Below, one piece after another: positions 1 to 5,902 of a stretch of 6,836 bases of DNA. The stretch covers positions 1 to 6,836 of the forward strand of contig CAMQBP010000103.1 of NCBI GenBank assembly GCA_946999025.1. The letters are read 5' to 3'. The DNA comes from an uncultured Prevotella sp. (lineage in GTDB: Bacteria; Bacteroidota; Bacteroidia; Bacteroidales; Bacteroidaceae). Under the pieces are notes generated by a model that saw nothing but the letters and a program-made list of their open reading frames with translations, did no database searches and was not told the origin of the DNA. Each line of letters begins with the position of its first letter. The first letter of the stretch is position 1. Both the position numbers and the translations under genes were made by a program.

Positions 1-548
1 TCACTCAAATGATACACAGCTGGCTCGGCACAGCGTCCGCCTGGCAGTTGATGTCGCCCGATATGCATCAGACCATTCAAGAAAGTTCCTGCTGTGACAA
101 CCACGCTTTTCGCTCTGAACTCTACCCCCCAAACGGTAATTACGCCAACGGCTTCTCCGTTTTCTACGATTAATTCACGGGCTTCATCTTGCCAGATATC
201 AAGAAGTGGGGTGTCATCCAATACCTTTCGCCATTCCCAAATGTATTTTCCTCGGTCGCATTGTGCCCGAGGACTCCACACTGCAGGTCCCTTACCCTTG
301 TTGAGCATACGAAACTGGATGGCCGTTGCGTCGGTAATGAGGCCCATCTGTCCCCCCAAGGCGTCAATCTCGCGAACGATTTGTCCTTTCGCTATGCCCC
401 CAATGGCTGGGTTGCAACTCATCTGTCCCACCTTGTTCATGTCCATGGTGATGAGACATGTACTTGCTCCCATGTTGGCCGATGCCGTTGCTGCCTCGCA
501 ACCAGCGTGTCCACCACCTATTACTATAACGTCATATTTGAATTTCAT
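1..548 (-). CDS. mnmG: MnmG (GidA), tRNA uridine-5-carboxymethylaminomethyl modification enzyme, N-terminal part
   Basis: FAD-dependent enzyme that works with the GTPase MnmE in the cytoplasm to add the (carboxymethyl)aminomethyl group to C5 of wobble uridine 34 in a set of tRNAs. The window holds 182 codons, starting at the ATG whose complement is 546-548 and running off the left edge without a stop. The family is usually about 620-630 residues, so roughly the first 30% is present. Visible features are the N-terminal beta strand and FAD-binding Rossmann motif GGGHAGCEAA (residues 11-20), the family signature SCNPAIGGIAKG (44-55) with a conserved cysteine at 45, and the conserved stretch around KGPAVWSPRAQCDR (86-99). 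No broken codons are seen. The start is well supported because the protein begins directly with the MKFKYDVIVIGGG type of N-terminus. It is divergent from the glycosidase gene to the right. Identification is by recalled family motifs and is very secure. Confidence 0.97.
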   Translation of the reverse strand, partial: MKFKYDVIVIGGGHAGCEAATASANMGASTCLITMDMNKVGQMSCNPAIGGIAKGQIVREIDALGGQMGLITDATAIQFRMLNKGKGPAVWSPRAQCDRGKYIWEWRKVLDDTPLLDIWQDEARELIVENGEAVGVITVWGVEFRAKSVVVTAGTFLNGLMHIGRHQLPGGRCAEPAVYHLS

Positions 549-702
549 ATTAATCAATTACCTTTCTTCTCCATGGGCATTTCTTGTTTCTGCGAGCCTG
601 AGAAGGCCTTTTCGTTGCCCAAATCTGTTATCCTTTCGAATCGTTGTGTCGTTGCGCAGGCATTATTGTAAATGTCTGATAAACAAAGAACACAATACAT
701 CG

Positions 703-710
703 CAAAAGTA
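703..710 (-). promoter_or_regulatory. Putative mnmG promoter, -7 box
   Basis: The minus strand reads TACTTTTG, which matches the Bacteroidota -7 consensus TAnnTTTG. No TTTG is visible at the expected -33 spacing (about 19-21 nt further upstream), so the call rests on one element and on its position before mnmG. It implies a start near 695 and a leader of about 150 nt. Confidence 0.45.
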
Positions 711-785
711 CGCAATAAATTTTAATTATGACTTGATTACGAATTAAAAACCCTCTTTACTCCGATTTATTCAGAATATTTTATC

Positions 786-793
786 TATCTTTG
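786..793 (+). promoter_or_regulatory. Putative GH84 gene promoter, -7 box
   Basis: TATCTTTG is an exact TAnnTTTG match, followed by GCG, 75 bp before the GH84 ATG. The DNA upstream is very AT-rich, but no clear TTTG sits at the -33 position. The predicted start near 800 gives a leader of about 70 nt that contains the inverted repeat at 827-850. Confidence 0.5.
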
Positions 794-826
794 CGTCAAA
801 TTGTCGTGGAACATCTCGGTAGAACA

Positions 827-850
827 GTGGTAGGATTGGGTTCCTACCGC
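827..850 (+). repeat. Inverted repeat (hairpin) in the GH84 leader
   Basis: GGTAGGA (829-835) and TCCTACC (842-848) are perfect reverse complements around a 6-nt loop. A T-G wobble (828/849) and a G-C pair (827/850) extend the stem to 9 bp. It lies 18 nt before the ATG of the GH84 gene and is not followed by a T-run, so it does not look like a terminator. An upstream CGGTAG (817-822) can pair with CTACCG (844-849) instead, using most of the same right arm. Confidence 0.55.
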
Positions 851-868
851 CCCTTATCTTTTTAAATT

Positions 869-3430
869 ATGAATTATCTTAAACTTGGAACTATTTTATT
901 CGTAGGACTTTTGTCCTCCAATGTGAGCATGTCACAAGTGTCTGGTTTCGATTTGTCATCACAACGCAAGGAAAGTGCAGACGTACCAAAGTTGACAGGG
1001 CATCAAGTTGATCACAAAGGATTGATAATCAATCCAGTACCAAACTATCTCAATCTATCCATTAGTGGGACATTAGACGTCACGACTGGGGTCAAATTAT
1101 CTACTAAACTCGGTCAGCAAAAACGAGATATCAAAGAAGATTTGTCCTTTCTGCCCTTGCAATCCGCAGGCGTTCCCTTGAACATTGCCTTGGAAAATAC
1201 AGTTAAAAGCTGCAGCGTGAAGCCAGTCAGCGGCGCTTATTCGTTGCGCATTCACCAGCAAGGTATTGATATTGTCGGCTATGATGATGCCGGTGTGTTC
1301 TATGGTATCCAGACTTTGCACCAGATTATGGAAAGCCCCATCGCCCAAAGCGGCAAGACCCTGCCTTATTTGGAGGTCAATGATTATCCCGTTTTCCCAT
1401 ACCGTGGCATCATTGAAGGATTCTATGGAACCCCCTGGTCACACAAGGTACGCCTGTCGTTGATCGATTTTTATGGCAAATATAAGTTGAACACCTATAT
1501 TTACGGACCCAAAGACGACCCCTATCACAGTTCACCCAACTGGCGAAAACCTTATCCGGCGGACGAAGCTAAGAACATTCATGAGCTGGTAGAAGCCTGT
1601 GATAAAAACAGGGTAGAGTTTGTTTGGGCCATTCATCCAGGCAAAGACATCAAGTGGAATGAGGAAGATTACAACAACCTGAAGCACAAATTCGACCTGA
1701 TGTACCAGCTGGGAGTCCGCTCGTTCGCCATCTTCTTTGACGACATCTCAGGTGAAGGAACCAATCCGGCCAGGCAAGTAGAGCTGTTAAACCGCCTGAC
1801 AAAAGAATTTGTCATGGTCAAAGGAGACGTTTCGCCACTCATCATTTGTCCCACAGACTATAGCCGCGCCTGGGCCAACCCAACGCCAGAAGGCAGCTTG
1901 TCGGTGTATGGTCGAGCCTTAGACCCATCGGTGAGGGTGTTCTGGACAGGCGATGTCGTATGCAGTGACGTTACACGAACGACCTTAGCGTGGGTCAATT
2001 CACGCATCAAGCGGCCGGCTCTGTTTTGGTGGAACTATCCCGTGACCGACTATGTGCGCCACATCGTGTTGCAAGGGCCTGTCTATGGACTGGAAAACAC
2101 CGTCACCGCAGGCGAGATGACCGGTCTGCTGAGCAATCCCATGGAGCATGGCGAAGCCTCTAAACTTGCCTTGTACAGCGTTGCTGACTACGCTTGGAAC
2201 CCCACAGCCTATAACGCATTGGACAGTTGGGAACGCGCTTTGGTGGTGATGGCACCGCAGGCAAAGGACGCATACCGCACCTTTGCCATCCATTCTGCCG
2301 ACACAGAAACGGGTTATCGACGTGACGAATCGTGGGAAACAACAACCTTCAGCCTGGATCATTACACCCCAAAACAATATGATGACCTCATGCTTGAGTT
2401 CGAAAAGATAGAGAAGGTGCCGGCACAGTTGGAACAAGGATTGGCCAACCGAGGGCTGTTCAGCGAATTGCGTCCATGGCTCACCGAGTTTGGCAAGTTA
2501 GGAACGCGCGGTAAAAATGCGCTGAAACTCATGGAAGGGTTCAAGCATGAAGCTCCGGAGGCATTCTGGAACAGCTATGTGCAGAACCTCATGAGCGTGG
2601 AAGATAAGAAGGCTTATGACGCCCATCGGTCGGGAACCATGAAGCTACAGCCGTTTTATGAAAAAGCCATGGAGGACATGAGCGAGGGCTTCTACGAGCA
2701 ACTCACGGGGAAAAAGTCAGCCGTACAGCGTCCCATCGGGTCTTATCCCAGCGTGTATACCACGCAGAGCAAGAACATGCTGGATGCCGATACCCTCTCA
2801 TTCTATCATTCGGGCGTAGGACAAAAGACGGGTGATTGGATTGGACTGGACCTGGGAAAGGTGATGCCGATTTGGGAAGTTGACCTCAAGCAAGGCCGCA
2901 ATGCGACAGATGACGTAGATTATTTCGACCACGCCATCCTCGAATGCTCGACTGACGGACAGTCCTGGGCCCCGCTCATCGCCGACCTGCGGAAGCAATA
3001 CGATATTCATTGGACGGGGCAGGGCGTGCAGGGACGCTATGTGCGCTTGCGCAAACTTCCTTCAGAGAAGACCCATTGGTTGGCCATTCGCACGTTCAAG
3101 GTCAATCCTATCACGTTGTCACGCCTGGATTTTGACGTACAGACAGCCCAAGGCGAGGAGGCCATCCGTGCTTTTGATGAACAGCCTTTGACTTCTTTCC
3201 ATCTCGCTGGCAACCTTTCGTTCAGTATTCCCAAGCATACGCAGCGTTATATTTTGTTGATGAAGCTGCCCGAGAATCAGACGGTCAGGGTGAAACAACA
3301 TGACAAGAAGGGACGTGTAGTGGCAGAAACTACCGTTACTTCATCTTTCTATCAGTTTACTGTCGCGAAAAAAGCTACCCGCCTAACTATCGAAGGCAAC
3401 GCAGAAATCTTTGAAATCATCCGCAAGTAA
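869..3430 (+). CDS. Secreted GH84 beta-N-acetylglucosaminidase (O-GlcNAcase/hyaluronidase-like)
   Basis: 853-residue exo-glycosidase expected to remove beta-linked GlcNAc from glycans by substrate-assisted catalysis. Residues 1-22 form a signal peptide (MNYLKLGTILFVGLLSSNVS core) with no lipobox cysteine, so a soluble periplasmic or secreted protein is likely. An N-terminal GH20b-like alpha/beta domain (about 50-172) is followed by the GH84 barrel (about 175-470), a helical region (about 470-620), an F5/8 type C/CBM32-like beta-sandwich (about 620-745) and a small C-terminal beta-rich part. The catalytic Asp pair is D291-D292 in FFDDISGEG. By remembered alignment to Bacteroides thetaiotaomicron BtGH84 (D242/D243), the other active-site residues are also kept: G184, Y186, K215, Y331, N389, D394 and N423. 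An active enzyme is therefore expected. The natural substrate (mucin O-glycans, hyaluronan or other GlcNAc-ended glycans) cannot be told from sequence. It appears monocistronic, with its own promoter and a terminator; no SusC/SusD genes lie beside it in this window. Confidence 0.95.
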   Translation: MNYLKLGTILFVGLLSSNVSMSQVSGFDLSSQRKESADVPKLTGHQVDHKGLIINPVPNYLNLSISGTLDVTTGVKLSTKLGQQKRDIKEDLSFLPLQSAGVPLNIALENTVKSCSVKPVSGAYSLRIHQQGIDIVGYDDAGVFYGIQTLHQIMESPIAQSGKTLPYLEVNDYPVFPYRGIIEGFYGTPWSHKVRLSLIDFYGKYKLNTYIYGPKDDPYHSSPNWRKPYPADEAKNIHELVEACDKNRVEFVWAIHPGKDIKWNEEDYNNLKHKFDLMYQLGVRSFAIFFDDISGEGTNPARQVELLNRLTKEFVMVKGDVSPLIICPTDYSRAWANPTPEGSLSVYGRALDPSVRVFWTGDVVCSDVTRTTLAWVNSRIKRPALFWWNYPVTDYVRHIVLQGPVYGLENTVTAGEMTGLLSNPMEHGEASKLALYSVADYAWNPTAYNALDSWERALVVMAPQAKDAYRTFAIHSADTETGYRRDESWETTTFSLDHYTPKQYDDLMLEFEKIEKVPAQLEQGLANRGLFSELRPWLTEFGKLGTRGKNALKLMEGFKHEAPEAFWNSYVQNLMSVEDKKAYDAHRSGTMKLQPFYEKAMEDMSEGFYEQLTGKKSAVQRPIGSYPSVYTTQSKNMLDADTLSFYHSGVGQKTGDWIGLDLGKVMPIWEVDLKQGRNATDDVDYFDHAILECSTDGQSWAPLIADLRKQYDIHWTGQGVQGRYVRLRKLPSEKTHWLAIRTFKVNPITLSRLDFDVQTAQGEEAIRAFDEQPLTSFHLAGNLSFSIPKHTQRYILLMKLPENQTVRVKQHDKKGRVVAETTVTSSFYQFTVAKKATRLTIEGNAEIFEIIRK

Positions 3431-3434
3431 GCGA

Positions 3435-3478
3435 ATAAAAATAAGGTGTGCCAGTTTGATGACACACCTTATTTTTAT
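3435..3478. terminator. Bidirectional intrinsic terminator between convergent genes
   Basis: A perfect 16-bp inverted repeat, with arms 3435-3450 and 3463-3478 and a 12-nt loop. The GC-richer top of the stem (AAGGTGTG/CACACCTT) is flanked by ATAAAAAT on the left and ATTTTTAT on the right, giving a U-rich tail in either direction. It starts 4 nt after the GH84 stop and ends 38 nt beyond the stop of the convergent YitT gene, so it can serve both. Confidence 0.88.
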
Positions 3479-3516
3479 GCCGATACAGCGGCACATCGTC
3501 CCTTGTCTGGCCCAAA

Positions 3517-4437
3517 TCAACGGGCTGGTACTTCTTTTTTAGCTTGCGATGCTCGTGGTGATTTCTTCTTTTTGTTTACCTTAAACTTGTCAAAGCCCAG
3601 TCCGTACACACCGATAACCGCACTCTGAGAGACAAAAGCTTCTGGGTCAATCTCGTCAATCGTTCTGAAAATCATGGACGACTCTGTTTGTTTGGCCAGC
3701 ACGAAAAGCATTTTCATGTCGCGTCCCGAGTAAAATCCGTTGCCTGTGAGCGTGGTACATCCTCGTTGTACCGTCGTATTGATGGCCCTACCTATCTCTT
3801 CGTATTTTTCTGAGATGATGAAGAATTGAACCGACCGCCGGTTCATGTTCACCACTTTGTCCACGCAAGCCGAAGAAACAATGAGCACCACATAGCCATA
3901 CAACACCTGCTCCCAGTCGTGCAACACCAGGTAACTGGACGTGATGATGGTGATGTCGCAGAGCAAAATCACCTTTCCCAGCGAGATGTCATGATATTTG
4001 TTGATCATGGCCGCAATGACATCCGTTCCCCCCGTACTGCCGTTGCTCGACAATCCCATTCCGATACTCGACCCCATGAGCACTGCTCCCAGAATGGCCG
4101 CCATGAAAGGTTGGTCGTTGATGATTGCCTTATCGTGTGTCACTTGTCTGATGAGCCACACAAACATGGCGAAAGTAAGGGCGGCATAGATGGTCTTAAC
4201 GCAAAATCGCCACCCCAGAATCTTGAGCGCAAAGGCCAGCAGGGTGGCGTTGATGACCAGGTAAGTGACCTCTACGGGAATATTAAAGCCCCAATAGATG
4301 ATAGACGAGATACCTGTGATGCCGCCCATACCGATGTGGTTGGGCAACAAGAAGACGGTTAAGCCTAAGCTACCCATGAGCATGGCCAGTGTGATGATGA
4401 CGTAATCTTTCAGTTCTGATTTCTTTTTTCTTGGCAT
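3517..4437 (-). CDS. YitT family membrane protein (YitT_membrane plus DUF2179)
   Basis: 306-residue integral membrane protein with the standard two-part YitT layout. The N-terminal part has about five hydrophobic segments (roughly 12-32, 36-50, 55-74, 80-98 and 112-130) and the family motif SNGSTGGTDVIAAMI (131-145). Two more hydrophobic stretches lie at 156-172 and 178-195. The cytoplasmic DUF2179 domain (about 202-287) contains RGCTTLTGNGFYSGRD and ends in GVYGLGFDKFK. The molecular function of the family is unsettled; transport has been proposed, and I assign no substrate. The C-terminus is a lysine/arginine-rich tail (289-306). I chose the ATG complementary to 4435-4437 (MPRKKKSELK). The frame stays open to another ATG at 4647, but the extra 70 residues are polar, unlike the family, and span a promoter-like box at 4507-4514. 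Convergent with the GH84 gene. Confidence 0.9.
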   Translation of the reverse strand: MPRKKKSELKDYVIITLAMLMGSLGLTVFLLPNHIGMGGITGISSIIYWGFNIPVEVTYLVINATLLAFALKILGWRFCVKTIYAALTFAMFVWLIRQVTHDKAIINDQPFMAAILGAVLMGSSIGMGLSSNGSTGGTDVIAAMINKYHDISLGKVILLCDITIITSSYLVLHDWEQVLYGYVVLIVSSACVDKVVNMNRRSVQFFIISEKYEEIGRAINTTVQRGCTTLTGNGFYSGRDMKMLFVLAKQTESSMIFRTIDEIDPEAFVSQSAVIGVYGLGFDKFKVNKKKKSPRASQAKKEVPAR

Positions 4438-4506
4438 GGTGAGTTTGTTTTTTAGCGTCTTGTTATTCCTTGTTGTACCTTGGATGGTACGAAATGAAGT
4501 TGCCTG

Positions 4507-4514
4507 CAAAGTTA
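4507..4514 (-). promoter_or_regulatory. Putative YitT gene promoter, -7 box
   Basis: The minus strand reads TAACTTTG, an exact TAnnTTTG match followed by CAGG, about 70 bp before the chosen ATG at 4437. No TTTG is seen at the -33 spacing. Its position supports the 4437 start over the in-frame ATG at 4647, which would lie upstream of the transcript. Confidence 0.5.
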
Positions 4515-4766
4515 CAAAAAAGATGTTTATCTGTTTCTCATTGTTCCTAAAATGTGGTGCAGATGTGTTGTCTGTATTTCCAATGTAGCTGTTCTTGGGA
4601 TGCGCTCGAGCCCTTTCCCGAAAACGGTTTGATGGTGTTTCGTGCAAAAATGTTCCATTTCTTTACTAAAAAACAGCCCTAAAATGGCACTTCAAAACTT
4701 TCAATATAGAAAAAATCAATAGGCAAGGAGGATGTAAACAAGCTATCATGAAGCAAGAAAAATGAG

Positions 4767-4890
4767 ATTTTAAGGCAATAGCAATGCGTTTAAGGTGTTA
4801 GATGTATGATATTGCCGCCCAATAAACATGGTATTGCGCGGCAAAAGCATGCAAATATCTGCCTAAAAGCTATGCTTTTGTGCTTAAAAT
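4767..4890. repeat. Cluster of nested inverted repeats, possible structured RNA
   Basis: ATTTTAAG (4767-4774) is the reverse complement of CTTAAAAT (4883-4890) and could close a 124-nt element. Inside it, CAAAAGCAT (4842-4850) matches ATGCTTTTG (4872-4880), leaving only two bases to the closing stem. TTGCCGC (4812-4818) matches GCGGCAA (4838-4844), and GGCAATA (4774-4780) can instead pair with TATTGCC (4810-4816). Some pairings exclude each other. No transcript, promoter or known RNA family is recognised, and AT-rich DNA yields such matches by chance. Confidence 0.25.
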
Positions 4891-4971
4891 AGGGCGTAAA
4901 TAGAGGAATATTTGTGTCTTGATTTTGTAAGATATTGTATGTCAATCGAATACAAATGTTGCTCATTTTGG

Positions 4972-5011
4972 GCGTATTTGCGACAAAAGTCAGGCTTGTT
5001 TGTAAATACGC
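4972..5011. repeat. Imperfect 12-bp inverted repeat
   Basis: GCGTATTTGCGA (4972-4983) can pair with TTGTAAATACGC (5000-5011) as 12 consecutive pairs, two of them G-U when read as plus-strand RNA, around a 16-nt loop. It lies in gene-free DNA, about 230 bp upstream of the DUF3467 promoter. There is no T-run after it, so it does not look like a terminator. Confidence 0.4.
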
Positions 5012-5068
5012 AAATTACAAGAGGACATGTTGTCAAGAAAATTCACACGTTGAGGCATGATTGATTGC

Positions 5069-5194
5069 GCTTCGCCTCATTGTCATGATGTTCCGCATCG
5101 TTGTCATCACGTTCCGCATTCTTGTTTATTAGGTTTCGCATCATTGCCATGATGTTCCCCCGCATCGTCATCATGTTCCGCCTGCATTGCCACC
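5069..5194. repeat. Degenerate tandem repeat, six units of about 21 bp
   Basis: Units lie at 5069-5089, 5090-5110, 5111-5132, 5133-5153, 5154-5174 and 5175-5194. The approximate consensus is GTTCCGCATC followed by ATTGTCATGAT. Units 1 and 4 agree at 18 of 21 positions, units 2 and 4 at 16 of 21. Units 3, 5 and 6 are more diverged or carry small indels. A further weak copy may continue to about 5212. The array is more GC-rich than the DNA to its left and stops 21 nt before the -7 box of the DUF3467 gene. It has no spacers and is not a CRISPR. Confidence 0.7.
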
Positions 5195-5215
5195 GTCTTT
5201 CATCGCATCATGCCC

Positions 5216-5223
5216 TATCTTTG
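5216..5223 (+). promoter_or_regulatory. Putative DUF3467 gene promoter, -7 box
   Basis: TATCTTTG followed by TGCG matches TAnnTTTG exactly. No TTTG is seen at the -33 spacing; the 21-bp repeat array ends there instead. The predicted start near 5230 gives a leader of about 115 nt before the ATG at 5345. Confidence 0.5.
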
Positions 5224-5344
5224 TGCGAATGAAATCGCAGGTTTACCTTAAAAGTGTTAAAAAACAGGAAGAACAGCCTTGCATATAGAAAAAACTCACT
5301 ATATTTACATTCATTTTGAAACAACTAAAAAACGTTTTGTCGAT

Positions 5345-5659
5345 ATGGAAGAAAACACGCAGCAACAGGGATTGCAATTGGAGTTGAATCCCGAGGTGGC
5401 TCAGGGTAAGTATGTAAATCTGGCCCTGATCTCACACTCCAGCTCAGAGTTTGTATTTGATTTTACCAGTATTTTGCCCGGCATCCCCAAACCTCAGGTG
5501 GTGAGTCGCGTGGTGATGGCACCCGAACATGCCAAACGACTTCTCATGGCCTTGCAGGAGAACATCTATAAATACGAGCAGCAGTTTGGCAAGATTCAAC
5601 TGCCAGAGATGGCAGGCCGCACCATTGCTCCTTTCGAAGGTACCAAGGGGGAAGCGTAG
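5345..5659 (+). CDS. DUF3467 domain-containing protein
   Basis: 104-residue soluble acidic-to-neutral protein with no signal peptide or membrane segment, belonging to the small DUF3467 family widespread in Bacteroidota. Visible family features are the N-terminal strand LQLELNPEVAQGKYVNLALISHS (about 9-31), the motif SEFVFDFTSILPG (about 34-46), the strand VVSRVVMAPEHAKRL (about 53-67) and a helix ALQENIYKYEQQFG (about 70-83), followed by a short polar tail. The biochemical role is unknown. The ATG at 5345 is preferred because the family begins with a short polar MEE/MDE segment like this one. A TTG at 5279 in the same frame would add 22 atypical residues. No Shine-Dalgarno is seen. The gene seems to be transcribed alone, about 380 bp ahead of the sdh operon. 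Confidence 0.88.
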   Translation: MEENTQQQGLQLELNPEVAQGKYVNLALISHSSSEFVFDFTSILPGIPKPQVVSRVVMAPEHAKRLLMALQENIYKYEQQFGKIQLPEMAGRTIAPFEGTKGEA

Positions 5660-5675
5660 ATTGCACTTCTTTTGG

Positions 5676-5719
5676 CGATAGATAGTTCTTTCTCTGTCGA
5701 TAGGTGGCTCTTTCTTCAG
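5676..5719. repeat. Short imperfect direct repeat, two 22-bp copies
   Basis: CGATAGATAGTTCTTTCT starting at 5676 and CGATAGGTGGCTCTTTCT starting at 5698 share 15 of 18 positions with a 22-bp period. It lies just after the DUF3467 stop, in non-coding DNA. No role is apparent. Confidence 0.35.
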
Positions 5720-5746
5720 CGAATGTGTTAAAGACTGCGGTTCGTT

Positions 5747-5780
5747 CGTGAAACTATTTTCACGTTCTCTTGCTGTTTCC
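5747..5780 (+). terminator. Possible terminator downstream of the DUF3467 gene
   Basis: CGTGAAA (5747-5753) and TTTCACG (5758-5764) form a perfect 7-bp stem with a CTAT loop, followed by a T-rich but interrupted tract to about 5785. It lies about 90 nt after the DUF3467 stop and before the sdh promoter, the right place for a terminator. The stem is short and the U-tract poor, so the call is tentative. Confidence 0.35.
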
Positions 5781-5866
5781 TTTTAGGCGTATCTGCGTAA
5801 AATCGGTTCCTCATCTTTGTCTTTCTCGGCCCCTTAATGAGTTTTCTCGTATTTTTAACGAAAAGC

Positions 5867-5897
5867 TTTGAGTTATCATTAAATTGTAGTATTTTTG
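5867..5897 (+). promoter_or_regulatory. sdhCA(B) operon promoter, -33 and -7 elements
   Basis: TTTG (5867-5870) and TATTTTTG (5890-5897) are separated by 19 nt, which fits the Bacteroidota primary-sigma promoter (TTTG, 19-21 nt, TAnnTTTG). It is the only promoter in the window with both elements. The predicted start lies near 5903, giving a leader of about 130 nt before sdhC. Confidence 0.75.
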
Positions 5898-5902
5898 CAA
5901 AC

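Larger units (their letters stand above)
549..868. other. Divergent intergenic region between mnmG and the GH84 gene
   Basis: These 320 bp contain no credible gene. They hold one -7-like box for each flanking gene (703-710 on the minus strand, 786-793 on the plus strand) about 75 bp apart, and a hairpin in the GH84 leader. The mnmG leader implied by its box is about 150 nt. I see no strong structure in it. An AGAAAGG stretch, read on the minus strand at 561-567, lies about 12 nt before the mnmG ATG and could be a weak ribosome-binding site. Confidence 0.6.
4515..5068. other. AT-rich intergenic region with inverted repeats, no credible gene
   Basis: About 550 bp with stops in all frames at short intervals and no recognisable protein. 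It contains several reverse-complement pairs: 4767-4774 with 4883-4890, 4812-4818 with 4838-4844, 4842-4850 with 4872-4880, and 4972-4983 with 5000-5011. A strong Shine-Dalgarno-like AAGGAGG at 4725-4731 is followed only by ATG-TAA and by a 5-codon frame at 4748. I found no TAnnTTTG box that would obviously drive an RNA across the structured part. Confidence 0.6.

Noticed and set aside
94..747. 217-codon plus-strand frame opposite mnmG
   Set aside because: It is antisense to the clear mnmG coding sequence and continues into the promoter region; the protein is Ser/Pro/Arg-rich with no recognisable family.
811..850. Segment resembling tRNA pieces (CTCGGTAGAAC and GGTTCC)
   Set aside because: The words recall a tRNA D-arm and T-arm, but no acceptor stem, anticodon arm or CCA end can be built around them; the segment is better explained by the leader hairpin.
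3826..4362. 178-codon plus-strand frame opposite the YitT gene
   Set aside because: Antisense to a well-supported gene; the His/Arg/Asp-rich translation is typical of a reverse-frame artefact.
4438..4647. 70-residue N-terminal extension of the YitT protein to an ATG at 4647
   Set aside because: The extension is polar and unlike the family, and it crosses the promoter-like TAACTTTG box at 4507-4514.
4725..4765. Strong Shine-Dalgarno (AAGGAGG) followed by ATG codons
   Set aside because: The first ATG is followed at once by TAA and the next frame encodes only MKQEK; no gene is supported.
5043..5174. 43-codon minus-strand frame across the 21-bp repeat
   Set aside because: It arises because 21 is a multiple of three, is interrupted in phase by the irregular units, has no ribosome-binding site and resembles no known protein.
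5069..5194. CRISPR array
   Set aside because: The units are contiguous, diverged from each other and have no unique spacers; no cas genes are present.
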